64,000 nt of DNA from Anaerophaga thermohalophila str. Valhall. GTDB lineage: Bacteria; Bacteroidota; Bacteroidia; Bacteroidales; Marinilabiliaceae. The notes beneath the pieces are model-generated. The model did not search any database, was not told the origin of the DNA, and saw only the letters and a list, made by a program, of their open reading frames with translations. The position numbers were made by a program, and so were the translations under genes. The stretch covers positions 1 to 64,000 of the forward strand of contig NZ_AHZV01000182.1 in NCBI RefSeq assembly GCF_000250735.1, read 5' to 3'. Each line of letters starts with the position of its first letter. The stretch's first letter is position 1. Shown here in pieces: positions 17,513 through 25,643 of the stretch.

Positions 17513-18403
17513 ATGCTAAATAAAACCATACGTTCAAGAATAACCGACAGCTGGATGTTGACTGCTCTTGTTATCATACTCTTTCTTCCATTAATTATAG
17601 GGCTGGCTCTCTTTCTAAAATCTATCCCCCTGTTTCATATCAGTTCTCTGCCATGCCTTTTATTTTCGGAAGACTGGGCGCCTAATGCCGGAGAATTTGG
17701 TTTTTGGCCGTTTATTTACAGTTCATTGTATGTCACTGCACTTTCTTTTGTTTTCTCGGCCCCGTTGTGTTTACTGGCAGCCATATACCTCACCGAATTT
17801 GCATCCAAAAGACTGATACAGATTATGCATCCCGTGATTGACATTTTGGCTGGTATTCCATCGGTTATTTACGGAATGTGGGGTATCTTGGTCATTGTTC
17901 CCCTAGCCGGGGAAATACTGGCTCCCTTTTTCAATATAAAATCGTCGGGTTACTCGGTTTTAGCCGGGGGAATTGTTCTGGCTGTCATGTGCATTCCCTA
18001 TATGCTGAATATGCTAATTGAATCATTTAAGACAGTCCCTTACGGATTAAAAGAAGCTGCTTTTTCTTTGGGCGCTACGCATTGGGAAACCATAAAACAT
18101 GTATTGTTACGAAAAAGCAGGCCGGGTATCCTATCGGCATTTGGATTAGGGCTGGCCAAAGCTTTTGGTGAAACACTGGCTGTAATGATGGTCGTGGGAA
18201 ATGTTATTCAAATCACCGGCAACCCTTTTAAAGCAGCATACCCTCTGCCTGCCCTGATTGCCAACAATTACGGAGAGATGCTCTCCATCCCTTTGTACGA
18301 TTCGGCTCTAATGTTTGCAGCACTAATACTTCTGATTGTTGTTTTATTGATCAATCTTATTTTCAGATATTTCATTGTCTCAAGTCATGCAGTTAAAATA
18401 TAA
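17513..18403 (+). CDS. pstC: Pst-type ABC importer permease PstC
   Basis: This 296-residue inner-membrane permease has about six helices and a binding-protein-dependent transport signature (EAAFSLGATHWETIKHVLLRK, residues about 181-201) that docks on the ATPase. The IPSVIYGMWG helix and FGLGLAKAFGETLAV segment are typical of PstC. It lies 38 bp after the binding-protein gene. Partner permease PstA follows after a repeated leader sequence. Confidence 0.9.
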   Translation: MLNKTIRSRITDSWMLTALVIILFLPLIIGLALFLKSIPLFHISSLPCLLFSEDWAPNAGEFGFWPFIYSSLYVTALSFVFSAPLCLLAAIYLTEFASKRLIQIMHPVIDILAGIPSVIYGMWGILVIVPLAGEILAPFFNIKSSGYSVLAGGIVLAVMCIPYMLNMLIESFKTVPYGLKEAAFSLGATHWETIKHVLLRKSRPGILSAFGLGLAKAFGETLAVMMVVGNVIQITGNPFKAAYPLPALIANNYGEMLSIPLYDSALMFAALILLIVVLLINLIFRYFIVSSHAVKI

Positions 18404-18482
18404 TACATAAGTTTCTGCATGCAAATTCCCTGTCTGCCGACAGGCAGGCATTCGACCATAATAAATAAATTTTATACAAATG
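18404..18482 (+). repeat. Repeated 5' leader element (family E) upstream of pstA
   Basis: The stretch tacataagtttctgcatgcaaattcc ... attcgaccataataaataaattttatacaaatg resembles the segments just upstream of arsM (22369-22440, minus), yitT (33030-33137) and lptE (49424-49530, minus). Here a tgtctgccgacaggcaggca palindrome is inserted, and the element's ATG (18480) opens only a three-codon frame, 40 bp before the real pstA start. Confidence 0.6.
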
Positions 18483-18519
18483 AAAGCATAACGAACGGCC
18501 AATCAGAAAAAATCACGCG

Positions 18520-19374
18520 ATGCGAAATGGAAAAACAATAGAAGAGAAGATATTTAAAATATTAACCGGAGTAGCCTGTTATTCACTCATTGCAATACTC
18601 GGGTATATTATTTTCATAATTTTTCGGAAAGGTTTTAGTTACCTGACCATAGAAATGATAACCCAACTGCCCACGGGAGGTTACTATTACGGAGGAGAAG
18701 GCGGAGTGCTCAACGCCATTGCAGGTTCGTTGTATATTGCCGGCGGCGCTACGCTCATTGCTCTCATTCTTGGCGTACCTGCTGCACTTTATATCAACTC
18801 ACACCTGATCCGGCACAAAAAAACTCAAAATACGGTAAGGTATATCCTGGACTCCTTGTGGGGAATTCCATCGATCGTTTATGGAGCTTTTGGTTTCACG
18901 TTAATGATCTGGCTTGGAATGAGTGCTTCATTAATGGCTGGCATCATTACGGTGGCTTTCCTGATCACACCCATAGTCATCCGTTCTTTTGATGAAGTGT
19001 TAAGTACCATCCCAAAGGGACTTCATGAAGCGTCTCTTGCACTCGGGTCCACGCGGTCTCAAACAGCCTTTAAGGTACTTCTGAAACAAGGTTTTTCAGG
19101 GTTAATCACCGCAGTTCTACTGGCATTCGGCCGAGGCATTGGTGATGCCGCTTCGGTTCTTTTTACAGCCGGTTATACCGACTTGATCCCTACAAATTTA
19201 GATGAACCGGCAGCCACTCTGCCTCTTTCCATTTTCTTTCAGCTCAGCTCTCCTATTCCTGCCGTGAGGGAAAGAGCTTATGCCGCAGCAGCTATACTTA
19301 CCATCATTGTTTTGATCATTAGCCTTTCGGCACGCTTTTTTGCCAAACGCTATTCAAAATCGAATTTAAAATAA
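18520..19374 (+). CDS. pstA: Pst-type ABC importer permease PstA
   Basis: This 284-residue six-helix permease carries the coupling motif EASLALGSTRSQTAFKVLLKQ (about residues 168-188), the SIVYGAFGFTL helix and FGRGIGDAASV near residue 205. These pair it with PstC. It starts at the ATG at 18520, and the ATPase gene begins 6 bp after its stop. Confidence 0.9.
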   Translation: MRNGKTIEEKIFKILTGVACYSLIAILGYIIFIIFRKGFSYLTIEMITQLPTGGYYYGGEGGVLNAIAGSLYIAGGATLIALILGVPAALYINSHLIRHKKTQNTVRYILDSLWGIPSIVYGAFGFTLMIWLGMSASLMAGIITVAFLITPIVIRSFDEVLSTIPKGLHEASLALGSTRSQTAFKVLLKQGFSGLITAVLLAFGRGIGDAASVLFTAGYTDLIPTNLDEPAATLPLSIFFQLSSPIPAVRERAYAAAAILTIIVLIISLSARFFAKRYSKSNLK

Positions 19375-19380
19375 AGAATT

Positions 19381-20198
19381 ATGGACACACTAACCGAAGA
19401 AAAAACCGGTACTTACTTTGCTTCGAAAGCAATCCGGAAAACACAACCTGAATCGGCCATCTCTATAAAAAACCTGAATGTCTTTGCCGGAGATCATCAT
19501 ATATTAAAAAACATCTGCCTTGAAATCCCCAAAAATAAAGTTACCGTCTTACTGGGACCATCGGGCTGTGGCAAAACAACTTTGCTCAAATCACTGAATA
19601 AATTAACCGATCTTTACAAAGAATTAGATGTGTCGGGAAGTGTTTTATCGGACAGAACGATATTCTTAATTCCAATCACAACGTTCCGGCGCTGAGACAA
19701 AAAATGGGACTGCTCTCTCAAAAGCCATATCCCTTACCTGTTTCCATTTTTAAAAATGTTGCTTACGGGATAAAACTGAAAGGGGTAAAAGATAAAAAAC
19801 TAATTGCATGGAATGTTGAGCAAAAGCTGAAAGAAGTTGGTTTATGGAACGAAGTAAAAGACCGCCTTCATTCATCTGCCGACAGTTTATCCATCGGTCA
19901 GCAACAACGCCTTTGTCTGGCTCGTGGACTTGCAGTAAAGCCACAAATTATTCTGGCTGATGAACCTACTTCTGCTTTAGACCCTGTGTCAAGTAAAATT
20001 ATTGAAGACCGCTTCAGAGAACTGAAGAAGCATTATACCATTGTGATTGTTACACATATTCTGAGGCAGGCTCAAAGACTGGCCGACAATGTGGTTTTCA
20101 TGCATTATGGGAAAATTATTGAACAGGGAGCACCGGAAACCGTAATCAAAAATCCGCAAAGTTCTCAATTGAAAGAATATCTTGTGGATGGATTTTAG
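19381..20198 (+). CDS. pstB: Pst-type ABC importer ATPase PstB, frameshifted
   Basis: The first part carries Walker A GPSGCGKTT (about residues 60-68) and stops at 19695. A second frame from 19704 carries signature LSIGQQQRL, Walker B ILADEPTSALDP and switch VTHILRQAQRLADN. The match to PstB is continuous if one base is added in the sequence gacagaacgat near 19665, which restores NDILNSNHNVPALRQKMG. The repaired protein has about 272 residues, a normal PstB length with a short N-terminal extension. A missing base in the read is the simplest explanation; a true mutation would abolish transport. Confidence 0.82.
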
Positions 20199-20215
20199 TT
20201 AGTGATCTATTGAAA

Positions 20216-21247
20216 CTAATACTTCCACTTATTGGCCAGTGCAACCAGCGACAGCATAACCGGAACCTCAACAAGCACACCAACTACCGTAACCAGCGCA
20301 GCAGGTGATTGCAGTCCGAAAAGTGAAATAGCCACCGCTACAGCCAGTTCAAAAAAGTTGCTGGCCCCGATCATGGCAGCAGGTGAACAAACCGGATGTG
20401 GCAGTTTCATTTTTTTACCGGCAAACCAGGTGATGAAAAAGATAAAATAGGTCTGAATGACCAATGGCACAGCCGCCAATAAAATAATAAGCGGATTGTT
20501 AACAATATTTTGTCCCTGAAAAGCAAAGAGCAAAACCAGCGTTACCAGAAGGGCAACAATGCTAACAGGTTTGAGTTTTGGCAAAAAAACATTCTTAAAC
20601 CATTCTTCACCTCGCCGTTTTAATAGAATTTTCTGGGTGATTACACCAGCTACAAGAGGAATAACAACAAATGTTACAATACTTGCAATTAGCGTGTTGT
20701 AAGGGATGGAAATATTGGTAATTCCCAGCAACAGTCCGACAATTGGCACAAAAGCCACCAAAATGATCAGGTCGTTTATAGAAACCTGCACCAGCGTATA
20801 GTTGGGATCACCGTTGGTCAGATAAGACCATACAAACACCATGGCCGTACAGGGAGCAGCTCCCAGAATAATGGCTCCTGCAATATACTCTCCGGCCAGT
20901 TCGGGTTCAATCCATGCCTGATAAAGGTGTGAGAAAAACAACCAGGCAAAGAAGGACATAGTAAAAGGCTTGATGAGCCAGTTGACCACCAGTGTTAACA
21001 CCACTCCTTTGGGGCGTTTCCCGATTTTTTTGATGCTCGAGAAATCAACCTGCAACATCATGGGGTAAATCATCAACCATATCAAGATCGCTACGGGAAT
21101 GTTTACTTTCGCTACTTCCAGGCGGCTGAAAACCTCGATGGAATCACCGGCAACATGGCCAATGACTATTCCCCCCAGAATACCAAGGGCGACCCAAATA
21201 GTAAGGTACTTCTCGAAGAATCCTATTTTTCGTTTTTGAGTGCTCAT
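20216..21247 (-). CDS. acr3: Arsenite exporter ACR3
   Basis: This protein of about 343 residues has ten helices of the ACR3/BART superfamily. The catalytic Cys lies in [17 protein letters not shown], with a conserved Glu in [11 protein letters not shown] near residue 300. ACR3 exports As(III) by proton antiport. The ATG at 21247 (MSTQKRK) is chosen over 21268 because it precedes the conserved start. It is the last gene of a minus-strand set arsR-arsC-arsM-acr3, separated from arsM by a 95-bp hairpin. Confidence 0.93.
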   Translation of the reverse strand: MSTQKRKIGFFEKYLTIWVALGILGGIVIGHVAGDSIEVFSRLEVAKVNIPVAILIWLMIYPMMLQVDFSSIKKIGKRPKGVVLTLVVNWLIKPFTMSFFAWLFFSHLYQAWIEPELAGEYIAGAIILGAAPCTAMVFVWSYLTNGDPNYTLVQVSINDLIILVAFVPIVGLLLGITNISIPYNTLIASIVTFVVIPLVAGVITQKILLKRRGEEWFKNVFLPKLKPVSIVALLVTLVLLFAFQGQNIVNNPLIILLAAVPLVIQTYFIFFITWFAGKKMKLPHPVCSPAAMIGASNFFELAVAVAISLFGLQSPAALVTVVGVLVEVPVMLSLVALANKWKY

Positions 21248-21465
21248 AAAATGAATGTTTAAACGCAAAGACGCTAAGGCGCAGAGTTTATTTTAGACTT
21301 ATTTATGTTATAGATCGTTAGATTTTTAGATTTAAGATATAAGATGATTCGTATTTGATTGAAAATATGCATTTTACCAGAACAACTCATGCGATACAAC
21401 CAGTTGATTTTAAAGTATTTAAAAGAGTTTTGCAAACTATTGGTAACATTAAAAAGGAAATGGCT

Positions 21466-21560
21466 TGCGCCATTTTTATTTTTCTTGTCCACGAAACGAC
21501 TGGAAGGAGTTCGATAACTCCTTCTGTCGTTTCGTGGACGACAAGAAAAATAATTGCGCA
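21466..21560. repeat. Large near-perfect hairpin between arsM and acr3
   Basis: Left arm tttttcttgtccacgaaacgac pairs with gtcgtttcgtggacgacaagaaaaa, with nested inner arms ggagt/actcc around tcgata and outer tgcgc/gcgca. The total stem exceeds 30 bp with few mismatches. It lies between the arsM stop and the acr3 start. It could be a terminator/attenuator within the ars operon or a small mobile palindrome. Confidence 0.7.
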
Positions 21561-21570
21561 GCAATTAATA

Positions 21571-22368
21571 CTATCCCATCTTCACAGCAAATAACGTAAT
21601 ACTGAAAATTCCGCCTCCTGATTGCTTAAATTCTTCCAGTTCATCAGGTGTAACATGATTCAGAAGTGTTTCATCCGACAAGACGATTTCCTTTTCCGTC
21701 TGAACTGTAATGCCGGAAAATCCCTGTCTTTTGACAATGGAGATGTATTCATCTTTGTCAATGGCACCGGAAACACAACCGGCATACATCTCGGCATCTT
21801 TTTTCAGGCCTTCAGGAAAATTTCCAACAATCACCACATCAGAAATAGAAAAGTGTCCTCCGGGTTTCAGCACTCTGAAAATTTCTGAAAAAGCTTTTTG
21901 TTTATCAGGTACCAGATTCAACACACAGTTGCTGATTACCACATCGAATGATGCATCGGGAAGTGGCATCTCTTCAATATCGCCCTGAACAAATTCTATA
22001 TTTTTAAATCCTGTCTTCTCCAGATTTTCGTTGGCCTTTTTGATCATCGCTTTAGTAAAGTCGAGGCCTGTCACCTTTCCTGAATCACCGGTTTGGGTTC
22101 TGGCTACAAAGCAGTCATTGCCCGCACCACTTCCCAGATCCAATACATGATGGCCTTCTTTAATTTGAGCAAACTCTGTAGGCAATCCGCACCCCAAGCC
22201 AAGGTCAGCGTCTTTGTTGTAACCTAGCTGCCCGGTGTAATCATCGTTAAACACTGAGTAGTCAACTTCCCCGTCGCAGCATCCTGTATCACCGCAGCAG
22301 GAGGTGTTGTTTTCGGCTATTTGCCCGTATTTGTTCTGAACAATTAGTTTTAAATCTTGTGGGTTCAT
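21571..22368 (-). CDS. arsM: Arsenite S-adenosylmethionine methyltransferase ArsM
   Basis: This 265-residue enzyme methylates As(III). It has an N-terminal CCGDTGCC cysteine cluster at about residues 24-31, the GLGCGLP motif containing a substrate-binding Cys, SAM motif I VLDLGSGAGND, and motifs FVQGDIEEMPLPD and SNCVLNLVPDK. The latter holds the second conserved Cys, and MYAGCVSGAI the third. All three cysteines expected for As(III) binding appear present. It lies downstream of arsC in the minus-strand ars set, with a family E leader repeat directly upstream of its ATG. Confidence 0.93.
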   Translation of the reverse strand: MNPQDLKLIVQNKYGQIAENNTSCCGDTGCCDGEVDYSVFNDDYTGQLGYNKDADLGLGCGLPTEFAQIKEGHHVLDLGSGAGNDCFVARTQTGDSGKVTGLDFTKAMIKKANENLEKTGFKNIEFVQGDIEEMPLPDASFDVVISNCVLNLVPDKQKAFSEIFRVLKPGGHFSISDVVIVGNFPEGLKKDAEMYAGCVSGAIDKDEYISIVKRQGFSGITVQTEKEIVLSDETLLNHVTPDELEEFKQSGGGIFSITLFAVKMG

Positions 22369-22440
22369 CCGTATAAAATTTATTTATTAAGGTCGGATGG
22401 AACTCGCGATTTCTTTATACATACCCTTTTGTGGCAGTTT
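22369..22440 (-). repeat. Repeated 5' leader element (family E) upstream of arsM
   Basis: Read on the minus strand, tatgtataaagaaatcgcgagttccatccgacc ... aaataaattttatacggatgaac matches the leaders of yitT and lptE closely and that of pstA partly. It abuts the arsM start codon, so it supplies that gene's 5' untranslated region. Confidence 0.65.
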
Positions 22441-22514
22441 TGAGAAATCAAAGCTCCATGCTCGTTTCATAAAATTAATTTGAAAATAATTCGATTTGAA
22501 AATTTGAAAATGCC

Positions 22515-22874
22515 TTAACCTACCTTTGAAGTACTGATAATCTTCGAGAGTATTTTGATGATAATATTTAATTTTTCAGACAGCAGCTCATTCTTTGGAT
22601 ATGTTTTAGATAAAGAACAAAGCAGCAACCAATACTCTGTTTCATCGGCTTCTTAGGCCGCAATCTTCATTTTATGAAGAAAATCGGCTTTGCTTTCTGC
22701 ATTCTGTGCTTCACGGGCATTTGCGCCAATTGACGTGCCTGCTTTCAATAATTGTCTTGCAATAACATATTTTCTTTTTTCTTCTAATAATTCTGAATAC
22801 TCAATTATTTCCAGAGAAAATTCAAGTGTGAGTTTAATAATTAGATTTTCTTTATCATTTCTCATAATCTTCAA
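22515..22874 (-). pseudogene. Four-helix-bundle (23S rRNA IVS-type) protein with internal stop
   Basis: The frame starts MKIMRNDKEN and shows the family motifs KYVIARQLLKAGTSIGANAREAQ and a DFLHKMKIAA segment at about residues 45-72. It is then interrupted by TAA where relatives carry Lys, and resumes EADETEYWLLLC to a stop at 22515. The whole frame is about 119 codons, the usual family size. Members are small helical proteins, first noted in rRNA intervening sequences and common as stand-alone genes in Bacteroidetes. A single A-to-T change would explain the stop. It sits between arsM and arsC and looks like an insertion into the ars operon. Confidence 0.7.
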
Positions 22875-22899
22875 ATTCTCAAATTAACTCATTTTCAAA

Positions 22900-23325
22900 T
22901 TATAAAACAGGTTCAATATCTTCTTTATAAAACTTATAAAAAGCATCTTTTATCTCGTCACGTACACGGATGAATTCGCTCCATATAAACTCATCACTGC
23001 CTGTGACATCTGAAGGGTCATCAAATCCCATGTGCAGACGGTGTTTTACCTTACCCATAAAAACAGGGCAGTTTTCGTTAGCTCCCCCGCAAACAGTGAT
23101 CACGTAATCCCATTCATCGCCCAGATATTGATCAACCGGGTCAGAAGTGTGATGACTGATGTCAATCCCGATCTCTTTCATCGCTTTTACCGCATTGGGG
23201 TTCAGTTTTCCTGATGCTTCAGTCCCGGCCGAACGTACATAAAGATCTTTGTTGAACGATTGCATGAAACCATGCGCCATTTGGCTACGGCAGCTGTTGC
23301 CGGTGCATAGAATGAGTATTTTCAT
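22900..23325 (-). CDS. arsC: Arsenate reductase, thioredoxin-coupled (LMW-PTPase type)
   Basis: This 141-residue enzyme reduces arsenate to arsenite. The P-loop CTGNSCRS puts the nucleophile at Cys7. The redox pair Cys79 and Cys86 in VITVCGGANENCP forms the disulfide relay typical of the Staphylococcus-type ArsC. A DDPSD segment supplies the catalytic Asp. It lies between the arsR gene upstream and arsM downstream on the minus strand. Confidence 0.93.
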   Translation of the reverse strand: MKILILCTGNSCRSQMAHGFMQSFNKDLYVRSAGTEASGKLNPNAVKAMKEIGIDISHHTSDPVDQYLGDEWDYVITVCGGANENCPVFMGKVKHRLHMGFDDPSDVTGSDEFIWSEFIRVRDEIKDAFYKFYKEDIEPVL

Positions 23326-23352
23326 GTTACTTTTTTCTTTTTTAGATTTTAG

Positions 23353-23491
23353 CCCGGATTATTCATAAATAATCCCTGTCTCCGACAACGACTAAGATTC
23401 AGTAAAAACTTTTTTTCAAAAGTTTAACTTTATCTAAGTCGGGGTTAACCTTCACTTTATTCATAAAAAAATAATTTATGAATAGTTCAGG
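23353..23491. repeat. Imperfect inverted-repeat element between arsR and arsC
   Basis: Cccggattattcataaataat at the left is matched by an inverted ataatttatgaatagttcagg at the right, about 100 bp apart. Inner segments gactaagat and atctaagtc also pair. It looks like a small degenerate MITE or a long hairpin in the arsR-arsC leader. Confidence 0.45.
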
Positions 23492-23527
23492 TTAGAAGTT
23501 AGAAAATCTGATTGTCAACAACATAAA

Positions 23528-23860
23528 TTATTCACATTGAAAATTGTCAACGGGTAATTCATTCAAAAAAGATTCACTGATTTTCTTTAATTCTTTCACT
23601 TTTTCGGGATTCAGACAATAATTGGTATGATTTCCGGTGACATGCCCCTGGATAAGTCCGGCCTTTTTCAACTCTGCCAAGTGCTGATTGACCGTTGTGC
23701 GACTAAGGGGAAGTTCTTCGGAAATATCTCCGGTAATGCAGACCCTTGTTTCTGCCAAATAACGAAGAATCTGCAAACGGGCCGGATGTCCCAATGCTTT
23801 ATAGAGCAACGCAGCATCCTGCAAATCCGAATCAAATAATGTTGTTTTCGCGAGTACCAT
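23528..23860 (-). CDS. arsR: ArsR-family repressor (first of three)
   Basis: This 110-residue winged-helix regulator has LLYKALGHPARLQILRYLAE (helix 1-2), the recognition region LPLSRTTVNQHLAELKKAGLI and a beta hairpin HVTGNHTNYCLN. A Cys at VCITGD in helix 3 and a C-terminal FQCE Cys may contribute to As(III) sensing; a classical CxC pair is not seen. It heads the arsC-arsM-acr3 set, and palindromic TACGTCA/TGACGTA sites overlap its promoter, consistent with autorepression. Confidence 0.9.
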   Translation of the reverse strand: MVLAKTTLFDSDLQDAALLYKALGHPARLQILRYLAETRVCITGDISEELPLSRTTVNQHLAELKKAGLIQGHVTGNHTNYCLNPEKVKELKKISESFLNELPVDNFQCE

Positions 23861-23883
23861 TTCTTATTTGTTTGACGCAAATA

Positions 23884-23908
23884 TACGTCAAATAATTTAT
23901 ATGACGTA
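23884..23908. promoter_or_regulatory. Probable ArsR operator and arsR promoter region
   Basis: TACGTCA and TGACGTA form perfect 7-bp arms with 11 bp between them, and a further tacgtc half-site lies at 23113-type spacing downstream (23113 not implied; it is at 23913-23918). On the minus strand a TATATTTG -7-like element overlaps the left arm, 23-30 bp before the arsR ATG. Repressor binding here would block arsR transcription directly. Confidence 0.6.
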
Positions 23909-24041
23909 ATTATACGTCGTTAATTTTGAAACCATTTTATTTTTGCAGTTATTTGGTACTTTTGCCAAATTGCCAAAATAAAATTCTGTCACGAATTTTA
24001 CGAAGCGCAGAAATGTTTTTTTGAAAAAAAGCCAAAGGCTT

Positions 24042-24380
24042 ATGAATCGGAAAATTACAAGTCAATATCAGGCAGAAGCAGAAATCTTCAAAGCGTTATC
24101 ACACCCTACAAGACTTTTCATTTTGCACACCATCAAAGAAAAGTCCTATTCTGTTTCTCAACTGGCCAAAATGGTTGGGATTGATATATCCACTATGTCG
24201 AAACATCTGGATTTACTGAAAAGATACAAACTCATTGGCGGAATAAAAGAACGCAATACGGTTTATTACCAGCTGACCATTCCGTGTCTGTTCGATTTCA
24301 TCCGCTGCGCACGAAAAATGATCGACTGTTCGCCGGAGTGTCAGCAATTGCAATGTGTTCCGAAGAAACTTAACCAATAA
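24042..24380 (+). CDS. ArsR-family repressor (second), heading rhodanese-TauE genes
   Basis: This protein of about 112 residues is a winged-helix regulator: AEIFKALSHPTRLFILHTIKE, recognition region GIDISTMSKHLDLLKRYKLI, then a C-terminal cysteine set (IPCLFDFIRCARKM and DCSPECQQLQC). The cysteine-rich tail suggests metal, metalloid or persulfide sensing, by inference. A TTG at 24021 opens the frame seven codons earlier, but the ATG at 24042 is preferred. The rhodanese-like gene follows 12 bp later, so it probably controls the rhodanese-TauE pair. Confidence 0.87.
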   Translation: MNRKITSQYQAEAEIFKALSHPTRLFILHTIKEKSYSVSQLAKMVGIDISTMSKHLDLLKRYKLIGGIKERNTVYYQLTIPCLFDFIRCARKMIDCSPECQQLQCVPKKLNQ

Positions 24381-24392
24381 AAATACATCATT

Positions 24393-24782
24393 ATGAACGA
24401 ACTGGAAAAAACCATTCAACGAATGGATTTTGAGTATTTTGCAACCGGGCAACATAAAGTTGAGCCGGAAACTTTCCTGCAAACTAAAAATGCTGTACTC
24501 TTAGATGTAAGATCGAAAGAAGAAATAGAAACAGTTCAGTTTCATCTTAAACATCACACAGACAAGCTTGAGATTCCTGCCCACGATGTACCATCAAATA
24601 TTGATAAAATTCCTAAAGATAAACTCATCGGGGTTTTTTGTTCTTCAGGCATACGATGTGTAATGATTTTTCTCTATCTCAAAAGCAAGGGTTTTGAACA
24701 CGTCAAAATTTTGGAGGGCGGCTACACGAAATTACTGCCGGCTCTGATGCCCGGAAAAATCTACAAACATCTCAATCAATAG
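24393..24782 (+). CDS. Rhodanese-like domain protein
   Basis: This 129-residue single-domain protein has the rhodanese CDC25-like fold: AVLLDVRSKEEIE (residues about 34-46), the active-site loop GVFCSSGIRC at 80-89 with a Cys at the expected catalytic position, and HVKILEGGYTKL at the end. Rhodaneses transfer sulfane sulfur. It lies 4 bp before a TauE/SafE exporter gene, suggesting a thiosulfate, persulfide or sulfite handling pair controlled by the upstream ArsR protein. Confidence 0.88.
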   Translation: MNELEKTIQRMDFEYFATGQHKVEPETFLQTKNAVLLDVRSKEEIETVQFHLKHHTDKLEIPAHDVPSNIDKIPKDKLIGVFCSSGIRCVMIFLYLKSKGFEHVKILEGGYTKLLPALMPGKIYKHLNQ

Positions 24783-24786
24783 ACCT

Positions 24787-25560
24787 ATGAACATATGGAT
24801 ATTGGCATTTATAATTTTTGCCATCGCGGCTACAATGACAACCACTGGTCGGGGCGGGGGCAACTTTTATGTACTTGCCATCGCCCTGGCAGGCATTGGC
24901 ATGCACGAAGCAGCAACAACCGGACAATTTGTGCTGATTGCATCTTCAATGACAGCCACATTCTTTTTTGGCAAAAAGAAAGTTATCGACTGGAAACTGG
25001 TTCTGCTAATCGGCGGAATGACGCTGGTTTCAGGTTTCCTTGGCGGTTTTTTCTCGGATATATTTGACGGAACAATGCTGAAAATCATTTTCGCTGTTTT
25101 TATCGCCATTGCATCCATTTTAATGCTTAAACCCGTAAAAGAAGGCCCCAAGGAAAACAGTAAATACCGGGTAAAACTGAAGTCGGGTGAAATAACTTAC
25201 CACATCAACTTATTTCTTTTTGTCCCGATCGTTCTCCTTACCGGTTTTGTATCGGGTATGGTTGGTGTTTCGGGTGGTTCATTTCTCGTTCCTTTGATGG
25301 TACTTGCAGTCGGTGTTCCCATGCACATTGCCGTTGGCACATCCACCACACTTTTTATGATCACCGCCACGGCCGGTTTCTTGGGACACCTGAGCACCGG
25401 TCACTTTGATGCGTCTCTGGCCATTCCGCTCGCAATTGCAGGCGCTGCCGGCGGATATCTGGGTACACATTTAACGGTAAAAATCCCTTCAAAAAAATTG
25501 AAACTGATCTTTGCGGCGACGTCGTTGCTGGCGGCCTTGCTTATGGTTTTAAATACTTAG
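24787..25560 (+). CDS. TauE/SafE-family sulfite/sulfur-compound exporter
   Basis: This 257-residue membrane protein has eight predicted helices and the duplicated TauE signature: TTTGRGGGNFYVLAI in the N-terminal half and GMVGVSGGSFLVPLM in the C-terminal half, followed by AVGTSTTLFMI. Family members move sulfite, sulfoacetate or other sulfur anions. Cotranscription with the rhodanese gene (4-bp gap) supports a sulfur substrate. Confidence 0.88.
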   Translation: MNIWILAFIIFAIAATMTTTGRGGGNFYVLAIALAGIGMHEAATTGQFVLIASSMTATFFFGKKKVIDWKLVLLIGGMTLVSGFLGGFFSDIFDGTMLKIIFAVFIAIASILMLKPVKEGPKENSKYRVKLKSGEITYHINLFLFVPIVLLTGFVSGMVGVSGGSFLVPLMVLAVGVPMHIAVGTSTTLFMITATAGFLGHLSTGHFDASLAIPLAIAGAAGGYLGTHLTVKIPSKKLKLIFAATSLLAALLMVLNT

Positions 25561-25643
25561 AAATCAAACAAAACTTTGCGTCATTGCATCTCTGCGTTTA
25601 AAACTATTTTAACGATCAATTTTTCTTACAGACTATTGTAATA

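Noticed and set aside
21355-21594. 79-codon plus-strand frame across the ars hairpin
   Set aside because: It spans the large palindrome and the end of arsM on the other strand, and has no family resemblance.
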